A stretch of DNA of 64,000 nt, taken from Fidelibacterota bacterium. GTDB lineage: Bacteria > Pseudomonadota > Alphaproteobacteria > Rhodospirillales > Rhodospirillaceae. Below, piece by piece: positions 16,976 through 25,008 of the stretch. The position numbers and the translations under genes were made by a program. The notes beneath the pieces were generated by a model that saw only the letters and a list, made by a program, of their open reading frames with translations, made no database searches and was not told the DNA's origin. The first letter of the stretch is position 1. The number at the start of each line of letters is the position of its first letter. Location: NCBI GenBank assembly GCA_947476275.1, contig CANJPQ010000003.1:1-64000 (forward strand). Direction: 5' to 3'.

Positions 16976-18127
16976 TCACTTCGACGGTGTTGACTGCCGG
17001 AATGTCGCGATGGTGCCGTCCGGATCGCGGATCATCATTTCCGTCGTGCCGGTCGACTTCACCGCCGTCGGCGGCACCAGAACCTGGAAGCCCGCATCCT
17101 TGTACTTCTTGTGCAACCCTTGGATGTCGCTCGTCACCAGTACCAGGCCGCGGTCGCCGACCTGCGGCACCGGCGCATTATTGGGCGGCCGGAAGGTGAC
17201 CTTTTCAAGGTAGAGCTGATACACCCCGATATTGCCGTTCTGGGAATCGCCCATCATCAGGATCACGGCCCATTGCTCGAGATCGTGGACGTTCTTGATG
17301 CGGTTGATACCGATGCCCTTCCAGTAATTGCTCATCAACTGGTTGGTGCCAAGGATGTCGCGATAGAACTGCAGCGACTTGTCGCGGTCGCGCCCGAATG
17401 TGGTGGTGCGGTTCATCGGCGTCAGCCGCTGGCCCGGATAGACTGGCTCTGCCGTGGCCTTGCTGACGAAACGCACCATGCGCGCTTCAGACGAGGTGTT
17501 CTCCCGCGTGCCCATCACTTCGGGCTTCTGATCGGGGATCTTCACGGTCTTCGCTTCGGGCGCATCCTTGCGGATGCCGCCCTGCAGGATATTCACCAGG
17601 AAACCGTCCGCGTCGCGGAACTGCATCTCCACGCTCTGCACCAGCATGTCTGGATTTTCGAGCAAGGTGACCGGCGGCGACAGGACGACGAAGCCCGCCT
17701 TCTTCACCTCGTCGCTGATGTTCCAGATATCCCTCGTGCTCCACACGGTCGCGACGTCGCCTGTGTGGCCGAAGGGCTCCAGGAATGCGGCCATTACAGG
17801 CTCTTTCTGGCCCTTGATCTCATACAGCGCGAGATTGCCGAGCGCGGGATTTCCGGCGCTGAGAATGACCTCGCGCATCGTCACGTCCGTCTTGAGGCCA
17901 TGTTCCTTCGGGTCCCAGGCCCCATCGGACACCACCTTCAGCTTGAGGATGTCGCGATAGAGCTTCAGCGCGCTGTCGATATTGCGCACATACAGGTTGG
18001 CGCGATACAGCGGTGCGACAACTTGTCCCGACTGGAATTTAGGTGCGGCTTCGGCGGCCATAGCTGTCATCGGCAGCGTCAGGCCCAAAGCGAAAATGGA
18101 TGCAATCGTGGCGGCAAGTTTTTGCAC
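16976..18127 (-). CDS. Exported two-domain glyoxalase/VOC protein (copy 2)
   Basis: A 383-residue exported protein with two VOC domains, close to the copy at 15735-16883 over the whole length (shared LYRDILKLKVVSDG, FGHTGDVATVW, PNTxQVGDRGL-like and GLHKKYKDxGFQVL). I choose GTG 18127, because GGGAGGAACAC sits just before it and would lie inside the reading frame if ATG 18145 were used. The signal then runs VQKLAATIASIFALGL to TAMAAE. Domain limits are about 35-190 and 230-380. The pair probably act on related small molecules in the periplasm with the neighbouring hydrolases; no substrate is visible. Confidence 0.87.
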   Translation of the reverse strand: MQKLAATIASIFALGLTLPMTAMAAEAAPKFQSGQVVAPLYRANLYVRNIDSALKLYRDILKLKVVSDGAWDPKEHGLKTDVTMREVILSAGNPALGNLALYEIKGQKEPVMAAFLEPFGHTGDVATVWSTRDIWNISDEVKKAGFVVLSPPVTLLENPDMLVQSVEMQFRDADGFLVNILQGGIRKDAPEAKTVKIPDQKPEVMGTRENTSSEARMVRFVSKATAEPVYPGQRLTPMNRTTTFGRDRDKSLQFYRDILGTNQLMSNYWKGIGINRIKNVHDLEQWAVILMMGDSQNGNIGVYQLYLEKVTFRPPNNAPVPQVGDRGLVLVTSDIQGLHKKYKDAGFQVLVPPTAVKSTGTTEMMIRDPDGTIATFRQSTPSK

Positions 18128-18252
18128 GTGTTCCTCCCAGAACATGGAAGCGTGAAGCCTAGCATGCCATCACAGCCGCACGAGCGGCGTTCCGGGAAAC
18201 TTGCCCACAAGTTGAGATATGCGGATCTGACAGACCTTTATTCACAAAGCAA

Positions 18253-18282
18253 AACGGGCGCGCCCGTCAGGACGCGCCCGTT
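18253..18282 (-). terminator. Rho-independent terminator after second nitrilase-like gene
   Basis: A 10-bp stem AACGGGCGCG / CGCGCCCGTT with a 10-base loop, followed on the minus strand by TTTTGCTTTG, lies 23 bp past the stop at 18305. Confidence 0.8.
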
Positions 18283-18304
18283 GATGTCTGCGCCGCCGTA
18301 CGCG

Positions 18305-19360
18305 CTAGCGCTTGTACAGGTCGGTGTAGAGGTTCCACGCCGGCGTGGTGGTGCGGCTGTACTTGGCCTTGGCATCGTCGATGTCGGCGAGATTGATTTC
18401 GGCGACGGCGGCACCTTCCTCCTTGCCGCCCTTCTGCGCTAGCACCTTGCCGGTCGGCCCGATCACCGTGGACGAGCCCTCTCGCTGCAGGATCTCGCCG
18501 GGCTTCGGCCCGATGAAGCGTGACGACGTACCCGTCACCAGGAACGTGTGCGTCTGGTACCCAATCGCCTGCTTGATGGCGAGCCAGGGGATATCGTCGC
18601 CTTCCAGGCTCGTGTGCACGATGATGTCGGCGCCCTTGGCGGCGAGATTACGTGACACTTCCAGCACCTCAGCTTCGCCTTCGACGTAACAGCCGAGGGT
18701 GCCGATCGGGGTCTTCACCACCGGCATGATGGAATCCGGCCCGAACGCCTTCTTATAATCCTCCGCCACGTCGCGGATGTAGAACATCTCCGGCGCGCTG
18801 GGCGCCTGGGTTTTTGGTGAGCGCAGCACCAAGCCGTTCGGTCCCATGATGAAGCCGGTGTGGAAGAACTTGCCCGGCATCTTCGCCGATTTTTCCTGGG
18901 TGCTGGTGGAGACGTAGCAGTTGTGGCGCTTGCACGCTGCGACCACCGGCCCATAGACCGACTTCTGGAGCGGCTCGGCTTCCAGATCGACGGCGACGCC
19001 GGAGATTGGAAGCCCCGACGCCGCGCGATTGGCAGACGTCAATGCCAGCACGCCGAACACGATCAACTGCGGCTTGGGCCCGGGGCCCTTCATCAGCTTC
19101 TCGATCTCTTCGACCATGATGTCGGCGTTTTTCGTGCGCGCTGCCGCGAGGCCCTCGGGGTTTGGCGGCACGATCACCGGCACGCGCAGCGCGGCCACGG
19201 TAATCTTCTGATCAGGCCGGCGCGGCGGCGCAGGGCGGGCCCCCGGGGCCGCGGCGGGTTCGGCAGCACCCGCTGCGCCGATGCCTGCTGCCATCAGTCC
19301 GCCGACCGCGGGCGCGCCCAGCACAAAGCCACGACGTCCCATTTCCTGTTCCTTGCTCAT
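18305..19360 (-). CDS. Exported nitrilase-superfamily protein lacking the usual Glu
   Basis: A 351-residue carbon-nitrogen hydrolase fold protein. ATG 19360 follows GGGGAGA and gives a Tat-like signal (MGRRGFVLGAPAVGG to AAGAAEP) and a Pro-rich linker. The nucleophile is kept in GTLGCYVEGEAEV (C224) and a Lys lies in VLRSPKTQAP (K183). The segment that normally carries the first catalytic Glu (FPE) reads LIVFGVLALTS, with Gly at that site. Together with the Cys-to-Ser change in the paralogue at 14336, this suggests either unusual chemistry or two incomplete enzymes. The C-terminal part (GSSTVIGPTGKVLAQ) is typical of the family. Function not assigned. Confidence 0.85.
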   Translation of the reverse strand: MSKEQEMGRRGFVLGAPAVGGLMAAGIGAAGAAEPAAAPGARPAPPRRPDQKITVAALRVPVIVPPNPEGLAAARTKNADIMVEEIEKLMKGPGPKPQLIVFGVLALTSANRAASGLPISGVAVDLEAEPLQKSVYGPVVAACKRHNCYVSTSTQEKSAKMPGKFFHTGFIMGPNGLVLRSPKTQAPSAPEMFYIRDVAEDYKKAFGPDSIMPVVKTPIGTLGCYVEGEAEVLEVSRNLAAKGADIIVHTSLEGDDIPWLAIKQAIGYQTHTFLVTGTSSRFIGPKPGEILQREGSSTVIGPTGKVLAQKGGKEEGAAVAEINLADIDDAKAKYSRTTTPAWNLYTDLYKR

Positions 19361-19526
19361 GTTCGCGTCTCCCCTTGGTACGGCCATCTTAAGAAGTGCC
19401 CACGTTGCCATGATTCCTCCGCATCCGGCCCCCCGGGACAGGGGTGGCTCACTTAGTGGACAGGCAAACACCCATTTTCGGGCACAAATCGCTAGGATGG
19501 GCACCGGATTTTCGGGAGGAGCGGCA

Positions 19527-19910
19527 ATGTCTGACGACATTCACGTCGACCATGATGCGGGCGTATCGCGCCGCGCCCTCTCGTTCGCCACCTTGTCCAC
19601 CACGGGCGGATTGGCAGGCGCGATGCTGGGCGAGGCCCAGGCCGCGTCCGCGCCGGCGGACTAGGCACCGATGGTGGATCGCGCCTTTGTGAGAATCCGC
19701 GAAGGCTTGACCCACGATCGCCATGACATCGGCGCACGCCTGCCGCGAATGAAACATCCGGTGATGTGCGTGGCGAAGGAAGCCGACCCGAACATCGTCG
19801 AGCTCGACAACGCGGCGTCAAAAATCCCCGGCGTCAAAAAGGCACGCATCGCACGGGACGCGGGCGTGGGAGAAACCGCGCGGCTGCTGAACGAATTTCT
19901 CGACGCCTGA
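19527..19910 (+). pseudogene. Decayed Tat-exported alpha/beta hydrolase (internal deletion and stop)
   Basis: ATG 19527 follows GGGAGGAGCGGCA and opens a Tat signal (GVSRRALSFATLST to QAASAPAD) of 45 residues, ended by TAG at 19662-19664. The same frame then continues to 19910 and reads like the last quarter of an alpha/beta hydrolase (ARLPRMKHPVMCVAKEAD, then VGETARLLNEFLDA), comparable to the C-terminus REFLDGGGR of the gene at 19934. The middle of the enzyme is missing. It looks like a deleted third copy of the exported hydrolases in this region. Alternatively the 45-residue signal peptide is still made, with no function. Confidence 0.7.
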
Positions 19911-19933
19911 CGTTGGGGCAGGGTGGAGACCCG

Positions 19934-20836
19934 TCAGCGCCCTCCGCCGTCGAGAAATTCCCGCACCACCTTCGCCATCTCGGCCGTATGGATATCGAGA
20001 TGGCCATGGGTCCAGCCCGGGAAGTCGTGGATGTGGCCGTTCTGGATGTCGCCCTTCACCCGCGGCGTCTTCTCCCAGACGTCGTCCTCGGGATTGAGGA
20101 TCAGCACCGGCTGCTTCACCTGGCGCAGCATCGCGCCGACGTCATAGTTATACGCCGCCTGGAATCCCCAGTTGCTCGTGCGGTAATGCCGCATGCGATC
20201 GAGTTGAACGTCATAATACCGCTCCGGCGGCATGTCGCGGAACAGGCCTTGCCCTTGCGTGCGGAAGCCCTTCAACGTCGTATCGAGCATCTGCTCGAAC
20301 GTCGGGGCCGGCGCGCCCGCGCGGGCCTTCGCGACGGCCCGTTCCTCCGGCGTGTAATTCGGCGCGGAGATCGCCACCACTTTGCGGATGCGGTTCGGGT
20401 ACTTCCGCGCGATCTCCACACTCGTCAGCGATCCCGTGTGATAGCCGAACACGTCGGTGGTCTTGATCTTCATCTCGTCCATGAAGCGGATCATGGCGTC
20501 GGCGAAGTCGCCGATCTGCAACGGCGCCGGCGGTGTATCGGAGCCGCCGTAGCCCGGCGTATCAGGCGCCACGGCCAAGCGATCCTTGCCGATCTCCTGA
20601 AGCCACGCCTCGTACACCGCGCCCGACAACGGGCTCGCATGCAAACACATCAGCGGTGTCTTATTGCTGCGCGCCGGTTTGACGATGCGATAGTGGATCT
20701 GGCCGTAGGGCCCTTCCGCATAGCCCCGCTTCAGCCCGGGGATGGCGACGATGTCGGCGCGCGCCGGCGTCGCCGCCAGCGATGCCGCCGCAGCCCCAAA
20801 AAACGTATCGCGCCGGCTCAGTTTGATATCGCGCAT
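19934..20836 (-). CDS. Tat-exported alpha/beta hydrolase with His at the nucleophile position
   Basis: A 300-residue alpha/beta hydrolase-fold protein. ATG 20836 follows GGGAGACAGCC and gives a Tat signal (KLSRRDTFFGAAAAS to PARADIV). The fold is clear: LMCLHASPLSG near the oxyanion hole, APDTPGYGGSD, and a nucleophile elbow GYHTG at 131-135. The usual Ser, Asp or Cys of GxNucxG is His133. A C-terminal His lies in GWTHGHLDIH. The gene follows the 20847-21662 gene after 10 bp, with an IclR gene in front, so the three form an operon. Its paralogue at 23495 has GFHTG. Hydrolysis by a normal Ser triad is unlikely. Confidence 0.88.
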   Translation of the reverse strand: MRDIKLSRRDTFFGAAAASLAATPARADIVAIPGLKRGYAEGPYGQIHYRIVKPARSNKTPLMCLHASPLSGAVYEAWLQEIGKDRLAVAPDTPGYGGSDTPPAPLQIGDFADAMIRFMDEMKIKTTDVFGYHTGSLTSVEIARKYPNRIRKVVAISAPNYTPEERAVAKARAGAPAPTFEQMLDTTLKGFRTQGQGLFRDMPPERYYDVQLDRMRHYRTSNWGFQAAYNYDVGAMLRQVKQPVLILNPEDDVWEKTPRVKGDIQNGHIHDFPGWTHGHLDIHTAEMAKVVREFLDGGGR

Positions 20837-20846
20837 GGCTGTCTCC

Positions 20847-21662
20847 CTACCTGTAATCGCCCTCGAGATCGGTGAGTTCAAAGCGCTTCTCGCGCCCGTC
20901 CGGCCACTCGTGGATCTGGCGCACCGGTACGCAGTCCTCGCCCATAGCCCAGCACTTCATGGTCTCGTTCATGCTCGGCAGATCCATGCGGAAGTATTCC
21001 GTCTCGAAAGTCCCCGCATCGGTCTTAAGCCGTTCCGGCCCAACATACACCAGCACCATGCGTCCGGGCTGCGACGGCAGGAGCAGGGGCCCCGAGCCGC
21101 CGTTCGACATGTTCGACGTGCTGAACGATGGCCCCGCCGCTACGCCTTTCTTGGCCTGACGGATGCTCGCCAGCTTCCACGAATCGTTATGCAGCGGATG
21201 GGTGCCGAAAGAGGTCACGCGGCTCGGTAGGTCATAGTGTTGGGTGACGTTGCCTTCCTTCACCGTGACGCCGTGGGCATCCGCGGTAGTGTCGCCGAAC
21301 TTGAACCAAGTGGCGCCCACCAACTGTTCCTCCGCGGTGATGCGCACATAGGCGTCGATCGGCTGCCAGTTGGCGTCGATCGTCAGGGTCACGTCGCGCA
21401 TCAGGCGGAAGTCGTCCATTTCGCACAGCGCGCGCAACGTCCGCTCGCCGCTGGGCTGCACCGTCACGGTGAAGAACTCGCGTCCCATTTCGCCGCCCTT
21501 GCCGTCGAGATACCCCACGCGTCCGCTGTAGGTACGATGGCGCATACCGGTCTTCGCCTGCTTGGGCGGCGCGATGTGTGATTTCGGAATGGCGGCCTCC
21601 GCCGCCGACACGCCCAGAACGCCGGTACCGGACAATCCCGCCAGCAAGGTCCGTCGATCCAT
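20847..21662 (-). CDS. Tat-exported protein of unknown function
   Basis: A 271-residue protein from ATG 21662, preceded by AGGGAGAATACC. The signal is Tat-like (MDRRTLLAGLSGTGVL to AAEAAIPK). The mature part seems mostly beta: TYSGRVGYLDG, REFFTVTVQPSGERTLRAL, DVTLTIDANWQPIDAYVRI, then ATWFKFGD and a C-terminal EYFRMDLPSMNETMKCWAMGEDCVPV with a likely disulfide. I do not recognise the family; the layout resembles lipid- or ligand-binding barrels. It lies 10 bp before the alpha/beta hydrolase and 13 bp after the IclR gene, so it belongs to that operon and may bind the same substrate. Confidence 0.75.
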   Translation of the reverse strand: MDRRTLLAGLSGTGVLGVSAAEAAIPKSHIAPPKQAKTGMRHRTYSGRVGYLDGKGGEMGREFFTVTVQPSGERTLRALCEMDDFRLMRDVTLTIDANWQPIDAYVRITAEEQLVGATWFKFGDTTADAHGVTVKEGNVTQHYDLPSRVTSFGTHPLHNDSWKLASIRQAKKGVAAGPSFSTSNMSNGGSGPLLLPSQPGRMVLVYVGPERLKTDAGTFETEYFRMDLPSMNETMKCWAMGEDCVPVRQIHEWPDGREKRFELTDLEGDYR

Positions 21663-21675
21663 GTTGGTATTCTCC

Positions 21676-22419
21676 CTATGCCGTCGCGTGCAGCGGCGAT
21701 GCGTTGCGTGCTGCCGCCGGCATGCACACCGCGATCTTCGCGGCGGCTGCGACGAGAGCGTCGTGAATAGTCTCGGGATCGCCAAGCTCCGGCGCCGCGC
21801 GCATATTCGTCCGGATCATGAGCGCTCCGCAGGCAACAGCGTCCGATAGCACCGGGACGGCGATCTGGCGCACATCATCGCGCGCTTCGTCCAGTTGCGC
21901 GTGGCCGCGCTTTTGCGCCTGTGCGATCTTCTTCCGTACCGCCGCAGTGTCAGGCATCGCGGGCGCCGGCGACGCGAACGCGAGATAGGCCAGTCCGCCG
22001 GCGGTCGCGGTCATCTCTGACGCCGTGCCGGTCGGGATTTCGCCTTTGATCAGCGGCGAGGGCGCGAAATTCTTGGCGCGCACGACCATCTGGCTCCCGC
22101 GCGGCAGCATCAGGAACACCGGCCACTGCAGTCGGTTCGACAACGCTTCGATGATCGGCATCGCGTCCTGCAGCAGCCACGGTTCGGATTGATATCCCTC
22201 ACTCAGCGCCTTCACGCCGGCGGCGAGCCAGTACTCGCCGCGTTCGTTGCCTTTGGTCAGCAGACCTTCGTCGCACAGGGTCTTAAGCAGGCGATAGGTG
22301 GTCGCGTGCGGCGCGCCCAGCACGCCCATGATCTCGGTGACCGTGGTGCCGTCGTGCTGGTTGAAATATTCAAGGATGGTCAAGCCGCGCTGCAGCGCGC
22401 GCACTGACACCGTCCGCAT
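21676..22419 (-). CDS. IclR-family transcriptional regulator
   Basis: A 247-residue IclR-type regulator. The winged helix starts at MRTVSVRALQRGLTILEYF, with recognition helix near GAPHATTYRLLKTLCDEGLL. The effector-binding domain contains WPVFLMLPRGSQMVV and VRQIAVPVLSDAVACGALMIRT. It is the first gene of a three-gene operon with the unknown Tat protein and the alpha/beta hydrolase, so it probably controls them. A GTGGACCAA element at 22454 lies 35 bp before its start. Confidence 0.93.
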   Translation of the reverse strand: MRTVSVRALQRGLTILEYFNQHDGTTVTEIMGVLGAPHATTYRLLKTLCDEGLLTKGNERGEYWLAAGVKALSEGYQSEPWLLQDAMPIIEALSNRLQWPVFLMLPRGSQMVVRAKNFAPSPLIKGEIPTGTASEMTATAGGLAYLAFASPAPAMPDTAAVRKKIAQAQKRGHAQLDEARDDVRQIAVPVLSDAVACGALMIRTNMRAAPELGDPETIHDALVAAAAKIAVCMPAAARNASPLHATA

Positions 22420-22453
22420 AGTGACCTCAGAATGTGAAACGCGAGGCCAAAGT

Positions 22454-22462
22454 GTGGACCAA
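22454..22462. promoter_or_regulatory. Putative IclR half-operator GTGGACCAA
   Basis: GTGGACCAA lies 35 bp upstream of the IclR start at 22419. It matches the element before the IclR gene at 8855 and, apart from one base, that at 28904. Only a half-site is seen here, so confidence is modest. Confidence 0.4.
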
Positions 22463-22494
22463 GCTCACCGGGAAATCGAGGGCGGAAATGGCGG

Positions 22495-23328
22495 CTAGAA
22501 ATCGAGCTTGATCTGGCTGGAGCGCAGTCGTTGCTCGAGCGCAGCGCATTCGCGCTGCAGCACCTTGATCGCTAGTTGCAGGCGCTTGCCGTCGAGCCGC
22601 TGCTCGATCGAGGCCACGCTGATAGCTGCGGCGACGGTGCCGTCCGGGGCGTGGATCGGCATGGCGATGGCGCGCATGCCGTTCACGATGTAGTTGCCCA
22701 CACTGGCGTATCCGTTCTTGCGCGTGCGCTTCACGTTCTCGGTGAGCTCCGCTTCGCTGATCGACTGCTCGCTGCCTTGCAGGCGCTGCACGGTCTCGCG
22801 AATGATGCGGGTGCGCTCGGCCTCGGATAGGAACGCGAGCAGCACGACCGAGCCCGAGCCCAGACCCAATGGCGTGCGTGCCCCCGGCGGGAACGTGAGC
22901 GTCTTGATCGGGAATGAGCCGACTTCACGCATCACGCACACCGCGTCGTCGCGGCTGCGCACGGAGAGATAAACCGTATCGCCCAGTTCCTCCGCGAGCT
23001 TTGTCACGAACGGCTTGGCGACCTGCGCGATGCCGTACCGCGGGTTCGCAGCGATCCCCAGGGCCACCAACTCGAAGCCGAGGAAGTAATTGCGTGTCTG
23101 CCCGTCTTGGCCGGCAAAACCCTCCGCGACCAGCGCGTTGAGGATCCGATGGGTCGTGGCCTTGTTCAAACCGCTGCCGCGCACCGCGTCCGCCAGGCTC
23201 AGGCCTTTCTCGTTGCTCTGCGAGAGCAGACGCAGGATCGAGATCGCACGGCGCAGGCTCTGGGTGCCGTCGCGGGCGCTGCTCGCGCGTTTGGGCTTGG
23301 CAATACGTTGGGTGCGCGCTTCCGCCAT
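22495..23328 (-). CDS. IclR-family transcriptional regulator
   Basis: A 277-residue IclR-type regulator with a basic N-terminal tail (QRIAKPKRASSARDG) before the winged helix (SLRRAISILRLLSQ, LNKATTHRILNALVAEGF). The effector domain has GDTVYLSVRSRDDAVCV, PLGLGSGSVVLLAFL and IAMPIHAPDGTVAAAISVAS, closer to the classic IclR/KdgR type than the three others in the window. It is divergent from the alpha/beta hydrolase at 23495, 166 bp apart, and is the likely regulator of that gene. The C-terminus ends with a Gln/Arg-rich helix. Confidence 0.94.
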   Translation of the reverse strand: MAEARTQRIAKPKRASSARDGTQSLRRAISILRLLSQSNEKGLSLADAVRGSGLNKATTHRILNALVAEGFAGQDGQTRNYFLGFELVALGIAANPRYGIAQVAKPFVTKLAEELGDTVYLSVRSRDDAVCVMREVGSFPIKTLTFPPGARTPLGLGSGSVVLLAFLSEAERTRIIRETVQRLQGSEQSISEAELTENVKRTRKNGYASVGNYIVNGMRAIAMPIHAPDGTVAAAISVASIEQRLDGKRLQLAIKVLQRECAALEQRLRSSQIKLDF

Positions 23329-23494
23329 GGCGATATCAGATCACGCGCAGTGCGGTGCAATAGACCATTATTTGAAGCCGTTCCTCGTTGCGCCCAAGAG
23401 CGATTTCGCGACTCGGTTATAGCCGGTCATACTGTTTCCGTCACACGCCGTTTCGGCGGCGTCCACACCTGAAAAATTCTAGGGAGAGTTGCGC

Positions 23495-24439
23495 ATGCAG
23501 CCCGATCGCCGCGAATTCTTGCTGGGAAGCTTGGCCGCTTCGATGCTGTCCACGCCGGCCTTGGCCGCGTTGGCGCCGGAGACGATGAAGGGCGCGCCGC
23601 CGCCGCCGCTGAAGGGCCTGATCCGCAAGGCTTACGCGGACTCCACCTGGGGCCAAATACACTACCGTTACGTCGCGCCGAAAGCTGACGCCAAGAAAAC
23701 CCCGGTGGTGTTTTTCCATCCCAACCCGTTCTCGGGCGCCTACTTCAACTACTCGATGGAGGAACTGGGCAAGGACCGCATGGCGATTGCCTTCGATAGC
23801 CCTGGGTATGGCGAGTCCGCCAAGCCGCCCAAGCCGCAATCCATGGAAGCGATCTGCGACGCCTTCGGCAAGGCCCTCGACAACATGGGCTACGGCAAAG
23901 GGAAAAAGGGCCAGGTCGATGTCTCCGGTTTCCACACCGGCGGCTATATCGCCCCGGAACTGGCCGCGCAGCGCCCGGACCTGGTGCGCCGCGTCGTGCT
24001 CAGCGGGGTCCCGTTCTGGGAAGGCGAACGCCTGGACTCAAAGCGCAAGGAACTGCTCCACGAAGAGCCGATCACCGAGGATGGCGCCTTCTTTGCGCTC
24101 GAATGGAAGCGCTGGGCGGCGGGGCGCAACAAGATGCTGTCGATCGACCGCGGCCTTGAACTCGCCGCCGATGCCGTCATTCCGGGCAAGGACATTTGGT
24201 ACGCCTACTACGCCGTGTGCAACTACGAGGCGCGCAAACGCTTTCCCCTGGTCAAGCAGCCCACCTATTTTGTGATTCCGAGCGGGGAGGAGATGCAGAT
24301 CACCACGCGCCTAGCCGTCCCGGTGTTCCCCAACGTCAAAAAAGTCCTAGAAGTGCCGCAGCTGCCGCACCAGATCTTCGATCTGGCGGTGGACGCCGTC
24401 GGCCAGATTTACCGCGAGTTTCTCGACGGTCCGGCATAG
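23495..24439 (+). CDS. Tat-exported alpha/beta hydrolase with His at the nucleophile position
   Basis: A 314-residue alpha/beta hydrolase-fold protein. ATG 23495 follows AGGGAGAGTT; a TTG two codons earlier is less likely. The Tat signal is PDRREFLLGSLAASM to ALAALAP. Fold motifs are VVFFHPNPFSG (oxyanion region), AFDSPGYGESAK and the elbow VSGFHTGGY, where the nucleophile position is His147, as in the paralogue at 19934. A late His is in LPHQIF. The family may act as a lyase, a binding protein or a hydrolase with a shifted nucleophile. It is transcribed away from the IclR gene at 22495. Confidence 0.88.
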   Translation: MQPDRREFLLGSLAASMLSTPALAALAPETMKGAPPPPLKGLIRKAYADSTWGQIHYRYVAPKADAKKTPVVFFHPNPFSGAYFNYSMEELGKDRMAIAFDSPGYGESAKPPKPQSMEAICDAFGKALDNMGYGKGKKGQVDVSGFHTGGYIAPELAAQRPDLVRRVVLSGVPFWEGERLDSKRKELLHEEPITEDGAFFALEWKRWAAGRNKMLSIDRGLELAADAVIPGKDIWYAYYAVCNYEARKRFPLVKQPTYFVIPSGEEMQITTRLAVPVFPNVKKVLEVPQLPHQIFDLAVDAVGQIYREFLDGPA

Positions 24440-24504
24440 GCGCATTCTGTGGCGAAGTGGAGGCCGGTTCGCCGCCGAAATGCGACTAACTGATTGAATC
24501 AGGG

Positions 24505-24626
24505 TGTGTTCTCCTGATGCGAACACGCCCACGTTATTCCACATTATGGAATTTAGAATGACTGTAGATGCCACCAGCCGTTCACACGTATAATATATCT
24601 AGATTCGCGGTTCCACGATGTGAACC
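24505..24626. promoter_or_regulatory. Promoter region with three inverted repeats before the exported methyltransferase operon
   Basis: This unusually AT-rich stretch holds GTGTTC...GAACAC (24507-24526 region), ATTCCA-CATTA-TGGAAT (24536-24552), a perfect -10 hexamer TATAAT at 24589-24594, and GGTTC...GAACC (24609-24626) just after it. The -35 box is not clear. The position before 24647 and the number of palindromes suggest tight control by one or more regulators, perhaps IclR type. Confidence 0.5.
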
Positions 24627-24646
24627 ATAAGTGAGGGAGACGGCAG

Positions 24647-24997
24647 ATGCCCGCGGGCAAAACAAAGGTCGAGGCGAAGGTCGGCGGCAAGCCGACATAC
24701 GCGACGGATTATTTTAAGTCCGACACGGAAGAACAGGTGTGGCTGGGCAGCCCCCACATCGACAATCTCGTCACGGTGTCGCTCGCCCTCGGCGGCGAAA
24801 TCTGGGCGACGCGCCAGCGTCAGCTGATCGCGGAGAAGCTTGCCGAAAAGAAAATCCCGGCCACCACGGCGAATATCGAGGCCTACAAATCCTCGCCGGA
24901 AGAGGACAAGGCCTGGGAAGCGCAGCGCGTCGAGATGGCACGTCGCGTGTACGGCGTGCTCGGCCGCTCGCTGAAGCCGCTCAAAGAACAGGGCTAG
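24647..24997 (+). CDS. Small protein of unknown function upstream of exported methyltransferase
   Basis: A 116-residue protein with good ribosome site GAGGGAGA before ATG 24647. It has no signal or membrane segment. The sequence is basic and helical, with KPTYATDYFKSDTEEQVWLGSP, a middle TVSLALGGEIWATRQRQLIAEKL and a charged C-terminus. I do not recognise it. The methyltransferase gene starts 11 bases after its stop, so the two are co-transcribed and the proteins may interact, although the partner is predicted to be exported. Confidence 0.75.
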   Translation: MPAGKTKVEAKVGGKPTYATDYFKSDTEEQVWLGSPHIDNLVTVSLALGGEIWATRQRQLIAEKLAEKKIPATTANIEAYKSSPEEDKAWEAQRVEMARRVYGVLGRSLKPLKEQG

Positions 24998-25008
24998 GGA
25001 GAAGCAAC

